Below, piece by piece: positions 28,750 to 39,200 of a DNA stretch of 64,000 nucleotides. Numbering within the stretch: position 1 is the stretch's first letter; each line of letters starts with the position of its first letter. Made by a program: the position numbers and the translations under genes. Origin of the DNA: Sphingomonadales bacterium EhC05 (lineage in GTDB: Bacteria; Pseudomonadota; Alphaproteobacteria; Sphingomonadales; Sphingomonadaceae); NCBI GenBank assembly GCA_001650955.1, contig LXYP01000029.1, positions 1 to 64,000 on the forward strand. The letters run 5' to 3'. The notes beneath the pieces were generated by a model. The model was not told where the DNA came from and ran no database searches. It saw only the letters and a list, made by a program, of their open reading frames with translations.

Positions 28750-29125
28750 TCAGCTGATACGATGCGCGAGCCAGCCGTAAAGAAACGCCTCATTTGCCGG
28801 ACGTTGCTCGGCGAGTTTGATATAGCGCGCACCCTGCAAGGCCTCGACCGCTTTTAGCAATATGGTCTCGCCATCCGGTCTGCGCCGCTGCAGAAACGTC
28901 TGCAAAGCGGCAAGCGTCTTGCCGCCGATTTGGCGATCCACCGCTATTTCAGTAAAATCCCTGCCATTACGGTTGAGGGCATTGAGACTGCGTTGAAGAA
29001 AGCCGGTTGCGATTCCCGGGCCCATATTGATGCCCGTATCGAAAAGTTCCCCCGCAAGGCGCGGGGCATATGGCTCGATCCGGTGAAAGCCGGGCAGGTG
29101 CCAATATTGACGTCGATATATGGCC
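28750..29125 (-). pseudogene. 5'-truncated GH108-type endolysin
   Basis: The frame encodes the C-terminal part of a GTA-type muramidase: IYRRQYW, then LFDTGINMGPG, then a PG_binding_3 domain (GFLQRSLNALNRNGRDF, LQGARYIKLAEQRPANEAFL, GWLAHR). Homology starts abruptly near 29125. The catalytic N-terminus with the EGGY and DPGGxT motifs is absent in any nearby frame. The frame stays open to about 29190, but that part is unrelated. A surviving short product from the ATG at 29025 would lack the active site. It sits upstream of the holin gene. Confidence 0.75.
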
Positions 29126-29437
29126 GTTGATGTCGGAAATCGGGTTATATGACTGGGACATGGAATAGTTCGCCTTATTTGGTAAAATATGCGAAACTAA
29201 TAACCTATATGGTTTTCTGTAGGAAAGCGGATTTGACGATTTTCCGCTTCGGAGACGGGGCAGCTCGACACGGCCATGCCGATTTCCAAAATTCGTCATT
29301 TTCCGCGGCGGGCAGCGAAGAAAATTTATCTTTTCCGCAAAGCCCTGCATGCAGCCCAGTCATATGACCGAAATCGGCCGCGGAGCTGTGCCTATCTCAT
29401 GGACCGCAATCGCAAACGGAAAAGCCGATCTGGACGA
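29126..29437. other. 312-bp region without a recognised gene
   Basis: Lies between the endolysin remnant and the end of the GMC oxidoreductase gene. I see no coding frame with family character and no clear terminator. It is probably where the 5' half of the endolysin was lost. Confidence 0.5.
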
Positions 29438-31153
29438 TCAATCGTGGATTCGAACAGCCTGTGTGCTGCGCTGCTGCGTCTGCCAATTTTCGTCGATCCA
29501 GCTCGATGCAGACGATGCCGGCAAAAGCGGCCGGTTCAATATGATGTCGGAAGCTCTTTCCGCGACCATGATCGTCGGCGCATTGATATTCCCATTGGTC
29601 ACTGTCGGGAAGACCGAGGCATCGACAATCCGCAGCCCGTCCAGACCAATGACGCGGCACTCAGGGTCGACCACTGCCATCGGGTCGCTGACCAGGCCCA
29701 TTTTGCAGGTTCCGCAGGGATGATAGGCGCTCTCGACATTTTCCTGCACCCATGCATCAATCTGATCATCGGATTGGATATCGTCGCCAGGCTGGAGTTC
29801 TTCCCCGCGATAGGCGTCCAAGGCAGGCTGTCCGATAATCTCACGGCTGAGCCGGATGCATTTCCGCCATTTAGCGACATCTTCAGGATGTTGCATATAA
29901 TTGAACTTGATACTCGGTGGCGCCAATGGGTCCGCTGATCGGATATGAACATGTCCCCGGCTCTTCGGTTTATTCGGACCGACATGTACCTGAAAGCCAT
30001 GGCCATCAATCGAGGGCGTTCCATCATAGCGCATCGCGGCGGGCAGGAAATGATATTGGATATCTGGAGACTTCAGGCCAGCGTCTGATCGAATGAAGGC
30101 ACAGGATTCAAAATGGTTGGTCGCGCCAAGGCCGGATTTGAAGAAAAACCATCGCACGCCGATCAACAACTTGCTCAACAATCCCAGCTTATTGTTCAAA
30201 CTCACCGGCTTGGTGCAGTGATACTGGAAATAGATTTCCAGATGGTCCTGCAGATTTTCCCCCACTCCCGGCCGTTCGTGAAGCAATTCCACCCCGGCTG
30301 CCTTGAGCGCCGATTTTGAACCGATGCCCGAGCGCTCCAATATGGCAGGAGAGGCAATCGAACCTGCCGAAAGGATGATTTCCTTGGCTGCGGACAGCCT
30401 TTTCTGCGAATTTTTATGGGTCAGGATGACGGCACTGGCACGTCCATTTTCGAGCAGGATGCGATCCACAAATGCACCCGTCCAGATCGTCAGATTTGAT
30501 CGCGACTTGGCGGGTTTCAGATAGGCGCGCTCGGTCGATTCCCTGACGCCGCCTTGCACCGTCATGTGCATCGGACCGAAGCCTTCCTGACGATATCCAT
30601 TATAATCTTCGGTTGCCGGATATCCGGCCTCTTTCCCGGCATCAATAAACGCCTGATATAGAGGATTAGCTTTCATATTATTGCCGCCACCGACGCCGAG
30701 CGGCCCGCTTCCGCCGCGATATTCGTCTTCACCAAATTGCCAGGTTTCGGCGCGTTTGAAATAGGGCAGGCAATTGGCATAGCCCCACCCTTTTGCGCCC
30801 GCCGTCTCCCATTCCTCAAAGTCGCAGCTATGGCCGCGGACATAGACCATTCCATTGATCGATGATGTTCCGCCCAGTCCCTTGCCGCGAGGACAGGTTA
30901 TCTCGCGGTCATCCAGCGCCGGTTCGGCATCCGATAAATAGCCCCAATTATAAGTGGCAGAGGCCATCGGGTAGGAAAGGGCGGTCGGCATCTGCACCAA
31001 AATGCTCTGATGACTGCCGCCCGCCTCCAGCAAAAGCACTTGATTATTCTCATCTTCCGAGAGCCGGTTGGCAAGAACGCATCCGGCGGATCCCGCGCCG
31101 ATGATGATATAGTCCCATTTGCTATCGGCAACCGCCGGAGACGTCGCTGGCAT
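29438..31153 (-). CDS. GMC-family oxidoreductase, choline-dehydrogenase-like
   Basis: 571 residues from the ATG at 31153; the frame upstream of it lies in the transporter gene. FAD-binding [16 protein letters not shown] is at about residues 19-34, followed by the GMC signatures [19 protein letters not shown] and [15 protein letters not shown]. The C-terminal active-site part reads [10 protein letters not shown], then [20 protein letters not shown]. Closest to BetA-type choline or alcohol dehydrogenases, which oxidise alcohols on FAD. It is 14 nt downstream of a BCCT-like transporter gene, which supports a quaternary-amine alcohol as substrate. Confidence 0.92.
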   Translation of the reverse strand: MPATSPAVADSKWDYIIIGAGSAGCVLANRLSEDENNQVLLLEAGGSHQSILVQMPTALSYPMASATYNWGYLSDAEPALDDREITCPRGKGLGGTSSINGMVYVRGHSCDFEEWETAGAKGWGYANCLPYFKRAETWQFGEDEYRGGSGPLGVGGGNNMKANPLYQAFIDAGKEAGYPATEDYNGYRQEGFGPMHMTVQGGVRESTERAYLKPAKSRSNLTIWTGAFVDRILLENGRASAVILTHKNSQKRLSAAKEIILSAGSIASPAILERSGIGSKSALKAAGVELLHERPGVGENLQDHLEIYFQYHCTKPVSLNNKLGLLSKLLIGVRWFFFKSGLGATNHFESCAFIRSDAGLKSPDIQYHFLPAAMRYDGTPSIDGHGFQVHVGPNKPKSRGHVHIRSADPLAPPSIKFNYMQHPEDVAKWRKCIRLSREIIGQPALDAYRGEELQPGDDIQSDDQIDAWVQENVESAYHPCGTCKMGLVSDPMAVVDPECRVIGLDGLRIVDASVFPTVTNGNINAPTIMVAERASDIILNRPLLPASSASSWIDENWQTQQRSTQAVRIHD

Positions 31154-31167
31154 AATGATTGAGACCT

Positions 31168-32307
31168 TTAAATTAATGAATGGGCGAGGGAATGCCGTCG
31201 CCGCACGATGAGCGCATATATACAAGCGTAAAGCCCGATAACAACCATACCGATCCATTCGATTTTCAGCGGCGTGAATTGATAGAGCAGGATCAACCCG
31301 AACAGCAGCAGCCAATGGACTGCGATATAGCGCAGGCGCCCGATTCGCTCGACCGTCAGGTTCAAATTTTCGGAATAGAGGCGAGTCAGCGAGTCGAGCG
31401 AGTTGATCACAAAGATAATCCCCACCACGATCATGGCAATTTGCAACGGCGCGGTCAGCGCGATCTGCTGATCATGGATGTGAAACAGGACGGAAAACCA
31501 CAGGGCGATCGGGATGGACGGCAAAACCAGCAGCGCTGCGAGCAACTGCCAGGGCTTCAAGCCACCGACAAAACGGGCGACAAACTGGCCGATCATGATG
31601 CTCCAGGCGAACCACCAGAAAAGATAAAAGGCATGATAGTCGGTCAATGGGCTGATGAACCGGTAGAGATTGCCGAAATAGCCGCCGAGATATTGCCCGC
31701 TTTGCGACAATTGGACGATGCCAAAGTCGCCATGAATCAGCATCGCGATGATGAGTGCGAGAAATAGCAAGAACGAGCCGACACTCAGCCAGATGACGAA
31801 GCGGATATCGGTGCTGGAAAATACGGCGAGAAATACGACGGCTGCCACCAGAGCATAGCGCAAGCCGTCGGATATGCCGTCGATATAAGTCGGGAGATAG
31901 CTTAGAAAGAGGAAGCCGGTGAAAGCGCAAGTGGCGATAATCACGATATTATTGATGAACTTGACCCACCCGATCTCAAACAGCTTCACGCGTGGCTCGA
32001 TGACGCAAAAATAGAATGTCGTCAGAAAATGAAATCCCCAAACCAGAAAGCCCCAAAAACCGAATTCGATGGCCAGCGGATTGGTGAAAGAATAGATGGC
32101 TTCCGTTTCATAGGTCGGGAATTCGGTGAGTGGAAACAGGATCAAACCGACATCCAGGCCGGACGTGAACAGGATCGCGACAAAGGCCATCAAACTGGTT
32201 GGCTGCTGCCCGACCAGTGCAATATTACGAAAGCGGAAAATCAGCCATAGGGACGTCATCAGGGTGATCAATATGGCCGCCGTCAATATGATATGTGCAA
32301 TAGACAT
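31168..32307 (-). CDS. Short BCCT-like (betaine/choline/carnitine) transporter
   Basis: 379 residues from the ATG at 32307. About ten hydrophobic segments are visible. The BCCT signature is recognisable: [20 protein letters not shown], in place of the family's WWxxWxPFVGxFxARxSRG. Also present is a [12 protein letters not shown] segment resembling the HWGLHGW motif. The length is well below the usual 500 or more, and several signature residues differ, so it is a divergent or reduced relative. It is the first gene of a two-gene operon with the GMC dehydrogenase, consistent with import and oxidation of a choline-like substrate. Confidence 0.7.
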   Translation of the reverse strand: MSIAHIILTAAILITLMTSLWLIFRFRNIALVGQQPTSLMAFVAILFTSGLDVGLILFPLTEFPTYETEAIYSFTNPLAIEFGFWGFLVWGFHFLTTFYFCVIEPRVKLFEIGWVKFINNIVIIATCAFTGFLFLSYLPTYIDGISDGLRYALVAAVVFLAVFSSTDIRFVIWLSVGSFLLFLALIIAMLIHGDFGIVQLSQSGQYLGGYFGNLYRFISPLTDYHAFYLFWWFAWSIMIGQFVARFVGGLKPWQLLAALLVLPSIPIALWFSVLFHIHDQQIALTAPLQIAMIVVGIIFVINSLDSLTRLYSENLNLTVERIGRLRYIAVHWLLLFGLILLYQFTPLKIEWIGMVVIGLYACIYALIVRRRHSLAHSLI

Positions 32308-32735
32308 TATATGTGCTGGTCCCGGATGAAGATATTGCAATGTCTATGCATGTTCCCAACCGATGCATAATGGAATTTCGCTTTGATACCGCTCCGCGCA
32401 TTCTCATCGTTGTGTTTTCCACATCATCCCATTTCCAGTTCGCGATCGATTGATTCTGCGGAGATGGGTTCTCGGCGGGCCTTTGTTCAAACGGTCAGAT
32501 TGTGACAAACTCCTGGAACCGCGGCTTCGGGACGCTATCCATATTTGCGGCATTTTGGCTTTGGCCAATGTCAATATCCCGTTCCCCTTCTGCCGGAACG
32601 CTCGATATTTGCGCTGAGTGCGCCAAAAACCGGCTTTGAAAGAGCAGCATGGTTGGTGAAAATATTACGTCCATTGCCGCTGAAAGGACGCTGATCCTCG
32701 GAGCCATAGGCATGCAACTGGGCTGTTGAAATAAT
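32308..32735. other. 428-bp gene-free stretch before the element boundary
   Basis: Upstream region of the BCCT operon and spacer to the tRNA fragment. Only short leftward frames with no family character are present. It should be the chromosomal sequence that originally followed the tRNA-Pro gene. Confidence 0.55.
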
Positions 32736-32780
32736 TGGTCGGGACGAGAGGATTCGAACCTCCGACCCCCACACCCCCAG
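32736..32780 (-). other. attachment site: 3' half of tRNA-Pro (element left end)
   Basis: Read on the minus strand, this 45-nt stretch gives an anticodon-loop-like CTGGGGG, the variable loop, a T arm (GGAGG, TTCGAAT, CCTCT), the 3' acceptor strand CGTCCCG, A73 and encoded CCA, as in tRNA-Pro. The 5' half of the tRNA is absent: the bases that should complete the anticodon stem do not pair. A tyrosine recombinase gene starts 184 bp further in. This is the classic remnant left at one junction when an element integrates into a tRNA 3' end. The intact tRNA should be at the other junction, beyond 64000. Confidence 0.8.
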
Positions 32781-32910
32781 CTGATTAATGCATGATATTT
32801 ACTGGGACGATTTGGTATGATTTGGGACTATAAATTCAATAAAATCAAAAAGATAGCTTGATTTTAGCGTTCCCGTTTTGTACTCATTGGTCCCGGTAGA
32901 TTTCATCATT

Positions 32911-32932
32911 TTGCACTTACATTGCACTTACA
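32911..32932. repeat. Perfect tandem 11-bp repeat upstream of the integrase
   Basis: TTGCACTTACA occurs twice head to tail (32911-32921 and 32922-32932), between the attachment site and the integrase start. Short direct repeats in this position are usually arm-type integrase or excisionase binding sites, or an autoregulatory operator. A second pair (GATTTGG) is nearby at about 32809-32825. Confidence 0.5.
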
Positions 32933-32963
32933 GAAAGAGTGCGTGTGTTGAGATAGAAAGGAA

Positions 32964-34181
32964 ATGGTCGTGCAAACTGCGCTTACACAGACTGTCATAG
33001 ATCGTGCCAAATTGGCTAAAAGACCTTATGAAATTAGAGATAGCCGTTTAAATGGTTTTCTGGTTCGCGTGCAACCTTCGGGCGTAAAATCATTCTACTG
33101 CGAATATGATCGCGGCAAGCGCTGGCGGCTTGGACGTGCAGATTCTATGGCCGTTGGACAAGCAAGAAATCAGGCTAAACTAATAATTTCACAGTATCAT
33201 TCCGGTATTGATCCGATGGATGAGAAAAGATCAAACGCGAGGGCAATCGCGCTAGGTGAGTTTATCGATCTGTTTTTCCAACCCTGGGCTCAATCTCATC
33301 AAAAGGCACACGAACAAAATATCAAGCGGATCCGAACCGTGTTCAAAGATTTTTTGAAACGAAAATTGGATGATGTGAGCGTTATTGATCTGGAACGGTG
33401 GAGAGCTAGCCGAATAGCTGTGGGCAATAAAACAACAACCATCAATCGCGACATCGCATCGATAAAAGCAGTCTTCAACCGGGCGGTCGATTTTGAGATC
33501 ATTGAACTAAATCCAATCGCTAAAGTAAAGAAGGCAAGAGAGGATACCAGACCGCGTGTTCGCTATCTCAATGATGAAGAACTAAAGTCGCTGTTCGATG
33601 CGTTAGATCGGCGCGAGGAACGCAGGTGCGATGAACGGGCCAGTGCAAACCAGTGGCGACGTGAACGCGGCTATCGTAAACTTCGTGATTTCAAGAAGTG
33701 TGCGTTCACGGATCACCTCAAGCCAATGATCGTACTTTCGCTGCACACCGGTATGCGGCGAGGGGAGGTATTCGATCTTAAGTGGCAGCATGTCGATTTT
33801 ACCGTGAGATCAATAGCCGTTGTTGGTGAAACGGCAAAGTCGGGAAAGACGAGACATATTCCCATGAACCGAACTTGCTTGGAAGCTCTTTGCTGTTGGC
33901 AGAAACAATGCGCAAAATCATCGGGCAGAGTATTTCAAAATGCTGATGGCATGCGTTTTAACAATGTGAAAAGATCGTGGGCAGCAATCTTAAAACAGGC
34001 GGGAATTGTCAATTTTCGTTGGCATGACATGCGGCATCATTTTGCATCACGCCTGGCTATGGCAGGGGTCGATTTAAACGCAATCAGAGAGCTGCTGGGA
34101 CATAGCGATTACGAAATGACTCTGCGCTATGCACATCTTGCACCCGAGCATAAGAGAAAAGCTGTTGAACTGCTTGATTAG
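32964..34181 (+). CDS. int: Tyrosine recombinase (integrase)
   Basis: 405 residues. An N-terminal arm-binding/DUF4102-like part (NGFLVRVQPSGVKSFYCEY) and a core-binding helical domain (residues about 95-190) precede the catalytic domain with the full set Arg265, His354, Arg357, His380 and Tyr389 (HTGMRRGEVF, WHDMRHHFA, LLGHSDYEMTLRYAHL). It would integrate and excise the element at the tRNA-Pro site 184 bp upstream. A basic insertion of about 30 residues (RREERRCDERASANQWRRER region) before the first Arg is typical of prophage and ICE integrases of this group. It is the first gene of the element. Confidence 0.96.
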   Translation: MVVQTALTQTVIDRAKLAKRPYEIRDSRLNGFLVRVQPSGVKSFYCEYDRGKRWRLGRADSMAVGQARNQAKLIISQYHSGIDPMDEKRSNARAIALGEFIDLFFQPWAQSHQKAHEQNIKRIRTVFKDFLKRKLDDVSVIDLERWRASRIAVGNKTTTINRDIASIKAVFNRAVDFEIIELNPIAKVKKAREDTRPRVRYLNDEELKSLFDALDRREERRCDERASANQWRRERGYRKLRDFKKCAFTDHLKPMIVLSLHTGMRRGEVFDLKWQHVDFTVRSIAVVGETAKSGKTRHIPMNRTCLEALCCWQKQCAKSSGRVFQNADGMRFNNVKRSWAAILKQAGIVNFRWHDMRHHFASRLAMAGVDLNAIRELLGHSDYEMTLRYAHLAPEHKRKAVELLD

Positions 34182-34194
34182 CCAATTCTATTGT

Positions 34195-34404
34195 TTATTT
34201 TTTGGCGCCAACCCAGTCCACATCAATCCCGTCAACACCGGATTGAACGCCTTCGATGGTCACTTCGGTACTGTCCTTCGGAATCTTTGCGTCCAGAAAG
34301 TTTAACCGCCAAACACTCTCATTGGCGCATTGCAGCAAATAGTGGCGTTCGCCTTTGATGAGCTTTCCGGTAAGTCGAAGACGGTTTGAGTTTGAATAGT
34401 TCAT
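34195..34404 (-). CDS. Small DUF5818-like protein
   Basis: 69 residues. The pattern RLRLTGKLIKGERHYLLQC, then VWRLNF, then VTIEGVQSGVDGIDVDWV fits the small all-beta DUF5818 family seen in sphingomonads, of unknown function. It lies 18 nt downstream of the VirB1-like gene on the same strand and converges with the integrase gene. Confidence 0.7.
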   Translation of the reverse strand: MNYSNSNRLRLTGKLIKGERHYLLQCANESVWRLNFLDAKIPKDSTEVTIEGVQSGVDGIDVDWVGAKK

Positions 34405-34422
34405 AATTGAGCGCTCTCTGTC

Positions 34423-35088
34423 CTACAGTCTTGATTCTGTCCAGCGCGCTAGAACCTTCTTTACGTAGTTCCGCGTTTCCCGGTATCGAGGAATGCCTCT
34501 AGCTTTCAGCACAGCGTTGGGTCCGGCATTATATGCTGCTAGCGCTAGGTGAATCCCACCAAACTTATCCAGCATTTGCTTGAGATACCGCGCTCCCCCG
34601 TCAATATTGGCGGAAGGGTCAAAACGGTTTTTAACACCCAGATCAGAAGCGGTTCCAGGCATCAACTGTGTCAGTCCGCCTGCTCCAGCTGGACTAACAG
34701 CCATCGGATTATACCGCGATTCTTGCCAAATTAGAGCATCGAGCAACCCAAAGGGGAGGGCGTGTTTTCTTTCGGCTGCCCTGATGGAGCTTAAATAAAC
34801 AGACCGTCTAGACGAAGCTGATCGGCTAAGCCCTGTGAGCTTTCTCTTTTTTACCTTGGTTCTGATGTCATCATGAGTTGCCGACGCTCCGGGCGAAGGC
34901 CTTAGCGGTTTTCCTGGCTGCCAAATGCCATGCTGGAATAGCTGAAACGTTGAATTTCCATCGGCCTGCTGATCCCCAGGTTCCGTTACACGAGCGCCAT
35001 TGCTTTCCCGTAAACTCACGTCCTGTGCCCATGCCACACTGGAACACAACCCGATCATAAACAGTCCTACGGATAACTTCTTTGCCAA
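34423..35088 (-). CDS. VirB1-like lytic transglycosylase
   Basis: 221 residues. A signal peptide (to SVAWA, residue 21) and a low-complexity linker lead to an SLT domain (residues about 100-215) with catalytic Glu123 in WQESRYNP, then AGAGGLTQLMPGTA and LALAAYNAGPNAV. It cuts peptidoglycan locally to make room for a secretion or conjugation machine. The frame starts with TTG; GGAG lies 8 nt upstream, while the nearby ATG is out of frame. The promoter region is shared with the divergent primase gene and holds a GAAC-N7-GAAC box. It is the only mating-apparatus gene in the window. Confidence 0.9.
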   Translation of the reverse strand: MAKKLSVGLFMIGLCSSVAWAQDVSLRESNGARVTEPGDQQADGNSTFQLFQHGIWQPGKPLRPSPGASATHDDIRTKVKKRKLTGLSRSASSRRSVYLSSIRAAERKHALPFGLLDALIWQESRYNPMAVSPAGAGGLTQLMPGTASDLGVKNRFDPSANIDGGARYLKQMLDKFGGIHLALAAYNAGPNAVLKARGIPRYRETRNYVKKVLARWTESRL

Positions 35089-35120
35089 AATTCATCTCCA
35101 TCTTGCATCGAATCGAATGA

Positions 35121-35135
35121 GAACATAAGTAGAAC
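35121..35135. promoter_or_regulatory. SOS-type box GAAC-N7-GAAC, copy 1
   Basis: GAACATAAGTAGAAC matches the alphaproteobacterial LexA box (GAAC-N7-GAAC). It lies between the divergent VirB1-like gene and the primase gene, about 33 bp from the former start. A TAGGAA half-site follows at 35145-35150, as seen beside copy 2 at 56959-56973. Confidence 0.6.
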
Positions 35136-35224
35136 ATATAGCTGTAGGAAAGTGTTTTCTTACGTGTTGAAGAGGGGAGGCTGCCGGGAAGGGGAGAACT
35201 GGCGCAGATGCAAGGAACTCCTCA

Positions 35225-36133
35225 ATGTCCCGCAACGTCCCTATCAATCCTAACTCATCTCTGCAGCGCACTGCCAGACAGATTTGTGAAAAATTTTCAG
35301 GTTACTGGAAAAATAGCAAAGGAATGTGCTGCTGCCCGGCACATGACGATAATACGCCATCACTTGGGGTCAGTGTCGGTCGGAGTGCGATTCTTTTCCA
35401 TTGTTTTGCAGGCTGTCCACAGAAAGACGTGCTTGCTGGTTTTGAGCGCCAAGGTGTGCCTGCGCGCATTCTGTTCAGCGGAAGCTCGGTTTCAATTACC
35501 GCAGCAAGCCTCAAAGAGATAAAACCGAGTGCTAATGCACAGCGGCTCTGGCGGCAGGCTCAGCACTTGCAAGGAACTATCGCCCAGACCTATCTCGAAA
35601 AGCGCTTAATCAATATACCTTCCCCAGAATTGCGCTTCCTCGAACGCACACCGCTTGGTTCCAAAGGCCATGTCCGCTTTCTGCCAGCAATGCTCGCAGC
35701 GGTGCGCACAGACGCTGATATTATGGCTATTCACCGGACTTTCCTACTTCCCGATGGTTCGGGGCAGGCGGATTTCATAAAACCCAAACGCGCGCTGGGA
35801 TCGCTCGGGACTGGGGCTGTGCGCCTCTTCTCACCGAAAAATGGAGTTCTGGGACTAGCGGAAGGCACAGAAAGCGCCATGTCCGCAACCCAGCTTACCG
35901 GCATTCCGACCTGGGCAACATTGGGCAATGAGCGCGTTGGTATCGTGACCATCCCCGAAAGCGTGAAATTACTATATCTCTTCGTGGATCATGACGCTGG
36001 CGGCGACCTTGCCGAAGCCAAAGCCCGTGAACATTTCCAGATGCCGGGCCGGTCCATTATAGCGCGTCGGCCTGGCCGACGCGGCGATGACTGGAATAAC
36101 GAATTGTTTCGAGCAAACGCAGCTTCCACCTAA
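35225..36133 (+). CDS. CHC2 zinc-finger/Toprim primase-like protein
   Basis: 302 residues. The N-terminus has a CHC2-type zinc ribbon (CCCPAHDD, then FHCFAGC, about residues 35-70). The C-terminal half has a Toprim fold: the acidic GLAEGTESAMSA and the DxD-like LFVDHDAGGDLAEAKAREH. This is the DUF7146-type primase common on plasmids and ICEs, which makes primers on the transferred single strand or for replication. Start ATG with AAGGAAC upstream. It begins the rightward block of replication and anti-defence genes; an SOS-type box lies 90 bp upstream. Confidence 0.88.
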   Translation: MSRNVPINPNSSLQRTARQICEKFSGYWKNSKGMCCCPAHDDNTPSLGVSVGRSAILFHCFAGCPQKDVLAGFERQGVPARILFSGSSVSITAASLKEIKPSANAQRLWRQAQHLQGTIAQTYLEKRLINIPSPELRFLERTPLGSKGHVRFLPAMLAAVRTDADIMAIHRTFLLPDGSGQADFIKPKRALGSLGTGAVRLFSPKNGVLGLAEGTESAMSATQLTGIPTWATLGNERVGIVTIPESVKLLYLFVDHDAGGDLAEAKAREHFQMPGRSIIARRPGRRGDDWNNELFRANAAST

Positions 36134-36152
36134 CTCAGTCCACCTGTGCCCC

Positions 36153-36169
36153 AGAGGAAAGGAGGCTTT
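36153..36169 (+). repeat. Leader motif copy 1 (upstream of the helicase)
   Basis: AGAGGAAAGGAGGCTTT, 79 nt upstream of the helicase start codon. Near-identical 17-mers occur at 40541, 43942 and 47812, always on the coding strand and 64-85 nt before a start codon. Confidence 0.65.
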
Positions 36170-36231
36170 TCCCTAATTATGCACGAGATAGCCGTTTGAG
36201 GTCTGTCTGTGCCCAACGGAGGAAAGCCATC

Positions 36232-39200
36232 ATGACTTTACAAAACGCGCAGTTGCAGCTCGACGAAACACAGGATCAGGCAAGCGAAATAGTAATCAAA
36301 GCCGCCTACGAGATAGCAGGTCGTCTGGAGACAAGTTTCCAAGTCTCACGAAAAGACATCAACGCGATATTCCACAAACTCACCGGAAGCAGCGATGCGA
36401 CAGCCGGTTGGTCGGTAAAAATGTCCGGCTGTGCCATCGAGGCGGCTGAGCTGATATGGCTTCGCGAGCATCTTAGTATTTCCCTCAAATCCGATTTTGC
36501 TGAAGCCGAGAATTGCTTCTTGGCCCTCGAGCAAGCCCTTCCCGCTCAACATAACCGCCATGATGACCAGATTGCCCTACAGCAGTTTTCAACGCCAAAC
36601 CGGCTTGCCTGGGCTATGGCTTTAGCAGCGGGCATTTCGCGCGAAGATATCGTACTCGAGCCATCCGCCGGAACGGGAATTCTCGCAATTTGGCCGCAAC
36701 TCGTCGGCGCTAAGCTGATCCTCAACGAGATCGATGACCTACGCAACGCGTGTCTAAGCGAGTTGTTTCCGGGCGCTGCGCTCTCCTCGCACGATGGTGA
36801 GCTTATCGATGAATTGCTTCCATCCCGCCACAATCCAAATCTTGTCCTTATGAACCCGCCATTTGCGCGTAGCGCCGAACGCGGAAAAGATAGTCGCTCG
36901 GCTCTGCGGCACTTGCGCTCTGCCTGGCGTCGTATGGCAGTTGGCGGCCGGCTTGCGGCGATCACGCCCGAGGGCTTCAGCGCCGCCAAATTTGCCAAAA
37001 GCGAACCGGCACCCTGTGCACTGCGCCTTGATGCGCGTATCACGCGATCTTTTGCACGCCGGGGAACCGGCATAACGGTGCGTCTCGTTGTCATCGACAA
37101 GGCCGCTACCGAGCAACCCGCAGCGCCAATCGACATCGCTGATTTTGAGGGTTTGTTCAGAGCCTGCTGTGCTTTGCCCGAGCGCGCCGCCTCAAAATCC
37201 ACTGCGCAAACTGCCAGACCCAAAGCAAAGCCACTCGCGCTTGTGTCGAACTACCGTTCCAAACGCCCGGTCGCTCCGGTTGCAAAACCCCTGGGCGGCA
37301 CGCAAATATCCGAAAAACTCATCTTTGAAGTTCTCGATGATGCGGCGCCAACACCGGAGCAAAAGGGCATTTATCTAGCCTATCGGCCAAGCCGCATATC
37401 AATCGACAATGCTCCCGTTCACCCGACCCCGCTGGTGGAATCGGTGGCGATGGGATCGGTTGATGCACCGGTCCCGCAGCATCAGCCGGTGGTTCCAGCA
37501 GACTGGCGAGAGAAACAGCTACTTTCCGATGCCCAGTGCGAAACGCTCATTTATGCAGTGAATGCTTTCGCCCGCGATTTGTCCGGAACTTACAGGCCAA
37601 TCAATGAAGGCACCGGGCTGGAACCGTCCGAAGAGGGTTTTTGCTACCGGACTGGCTTCTTCCTCGGAGATGGAACCGGAGCTGGCAAGGGCCGCGAGAT
37701 TGCCAGCGTCATCATGGACCGATGGCTACAGGGCCATTGCCGCCATATCTGGATTACCAAGAACGAGACCTTGCTCGAGGACGCCCGCCGGGACTGGTCA
37801 GCGCTCGGCGGCCTGCCGCTTGATGTCCAGTCACTTTCGGGTTGGAAACTGGGAAGGCCGGTTTCGATGTCAGGAGGAATTTTGTTCGTCACTTATCCGA
37901 CGCTGCGCTCAGGGAGGATGGATACGACTAGACTTGCTCAAATATTAGAATGGGCAGGGGAGGAGTTTGACGGCGTCATCGCCTTTGATGAAGCACATGC
38001 AATGGCGAATGCACTGGGAGGAACGGGAAGCCGAGGCAAGGTCAAAGGATCGGAGCAGGGCATAGCTGGTCTGCGTCTTCAAAATCTGCTGCCCCGCGCT
38101 AGGGTTTTATATGCATCGGCAACAGGGGCTTCGGACATTGCCAACCTTGGTTATGCAGCGCGCCTTGGTCTCTGGGGTCCAGAAACCGCCTTTCCGAATT
38201 ATGATAAGTTTCTAAGCGATATCCGTGCGGGCGGAATTTCTGCGATGGAACTGGTCGTGCGCGACCTTAAATCCCAAGGGCTTTATCTCGCCCGCGCCTT
38301 GTCCTTCGCGGGCGTTGAATATGAGCTTCTCGAGCATAAACTTACCACAGAGCAGATATCGGTCTACGATAGTTATGCCGAGGCTTGGGCGATTATTCAC
38401 AAAAACCTTGAGGCCGCTCTCGAAGCCACACGGATCGTCGATGAGGATAGCGGTGATACGCTTAACCGGAATGCAAAGGCGGCGGCGCTTTCGATATTCG
38501 AGGGTACCAAGCAGCGTTTCTTCGCGCAGTTGCTTTTGTCCATGAAACTTCCCAGCCTGCTTCCAGCTATCGAACAGGCATTGGAAGAGGGGCATTCCGC
38601 AGTCGTCCAACTGGTTTCTACTGCCGAGGCAATGCTCAACCGCAGACTTGCCGATCTCAGCGCCGAAGAGCGCGAACAGCTTGATATCGACCTCTCCCCG
38701 CGCGAATATGTGATCGATTATCTCGCCAAAAGTTTTCCGGTCCGGTTGATGCAGGTTTACCGCGACGATGATGGCAATTTGCGATCAGAGCCTATGTCCA
38801 CTTCCGAAGGGCATCCGGTACTCTGCCCGCACGCCGTTCAGGCAAGAGACGCGATGATCGAAAAGCTGTGCGCGCTTCCTCCCATTTGGGCGGCGCTTGA
38901 TGCGGTAATCGAACGTTTTGGAACAGATCATGTTGCCGAAGTGACCGGTCGGACCCGCAGGCTTGTAAATGGCAGCGACGGACGTCAACGCCTTGAACGC
39001 CGCACGGCGCGGTCAAATTTAATCGAAGCTCAGAGTTTCATGGACGGTGAGAAGCGCGTGCTGATATTTTCCGATGCAGGCGGGACTGGCCGGTCCTACC
39101 ACGCTGATCTTGATGTGCAAAACCAGCAACGCCGCGTGCATTTCTTGCTCGAACCAGGTTGGCGGGCCGACAATGCTATACAGGGTCTGGGACGCACCAA

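Noticed and set aside
32495-32713. Small leftward frame next to the attachment site
   Set aside because: 72 codons without recognisable motifs or a ribosome site; likely chance.
32736-32780. Complete tRNA-Pro gene
   Set aside because: Only the 3' half is present; the D arm, the 5' acceptor strand and the 5' anticodon stem are absent in the flanking sequence.
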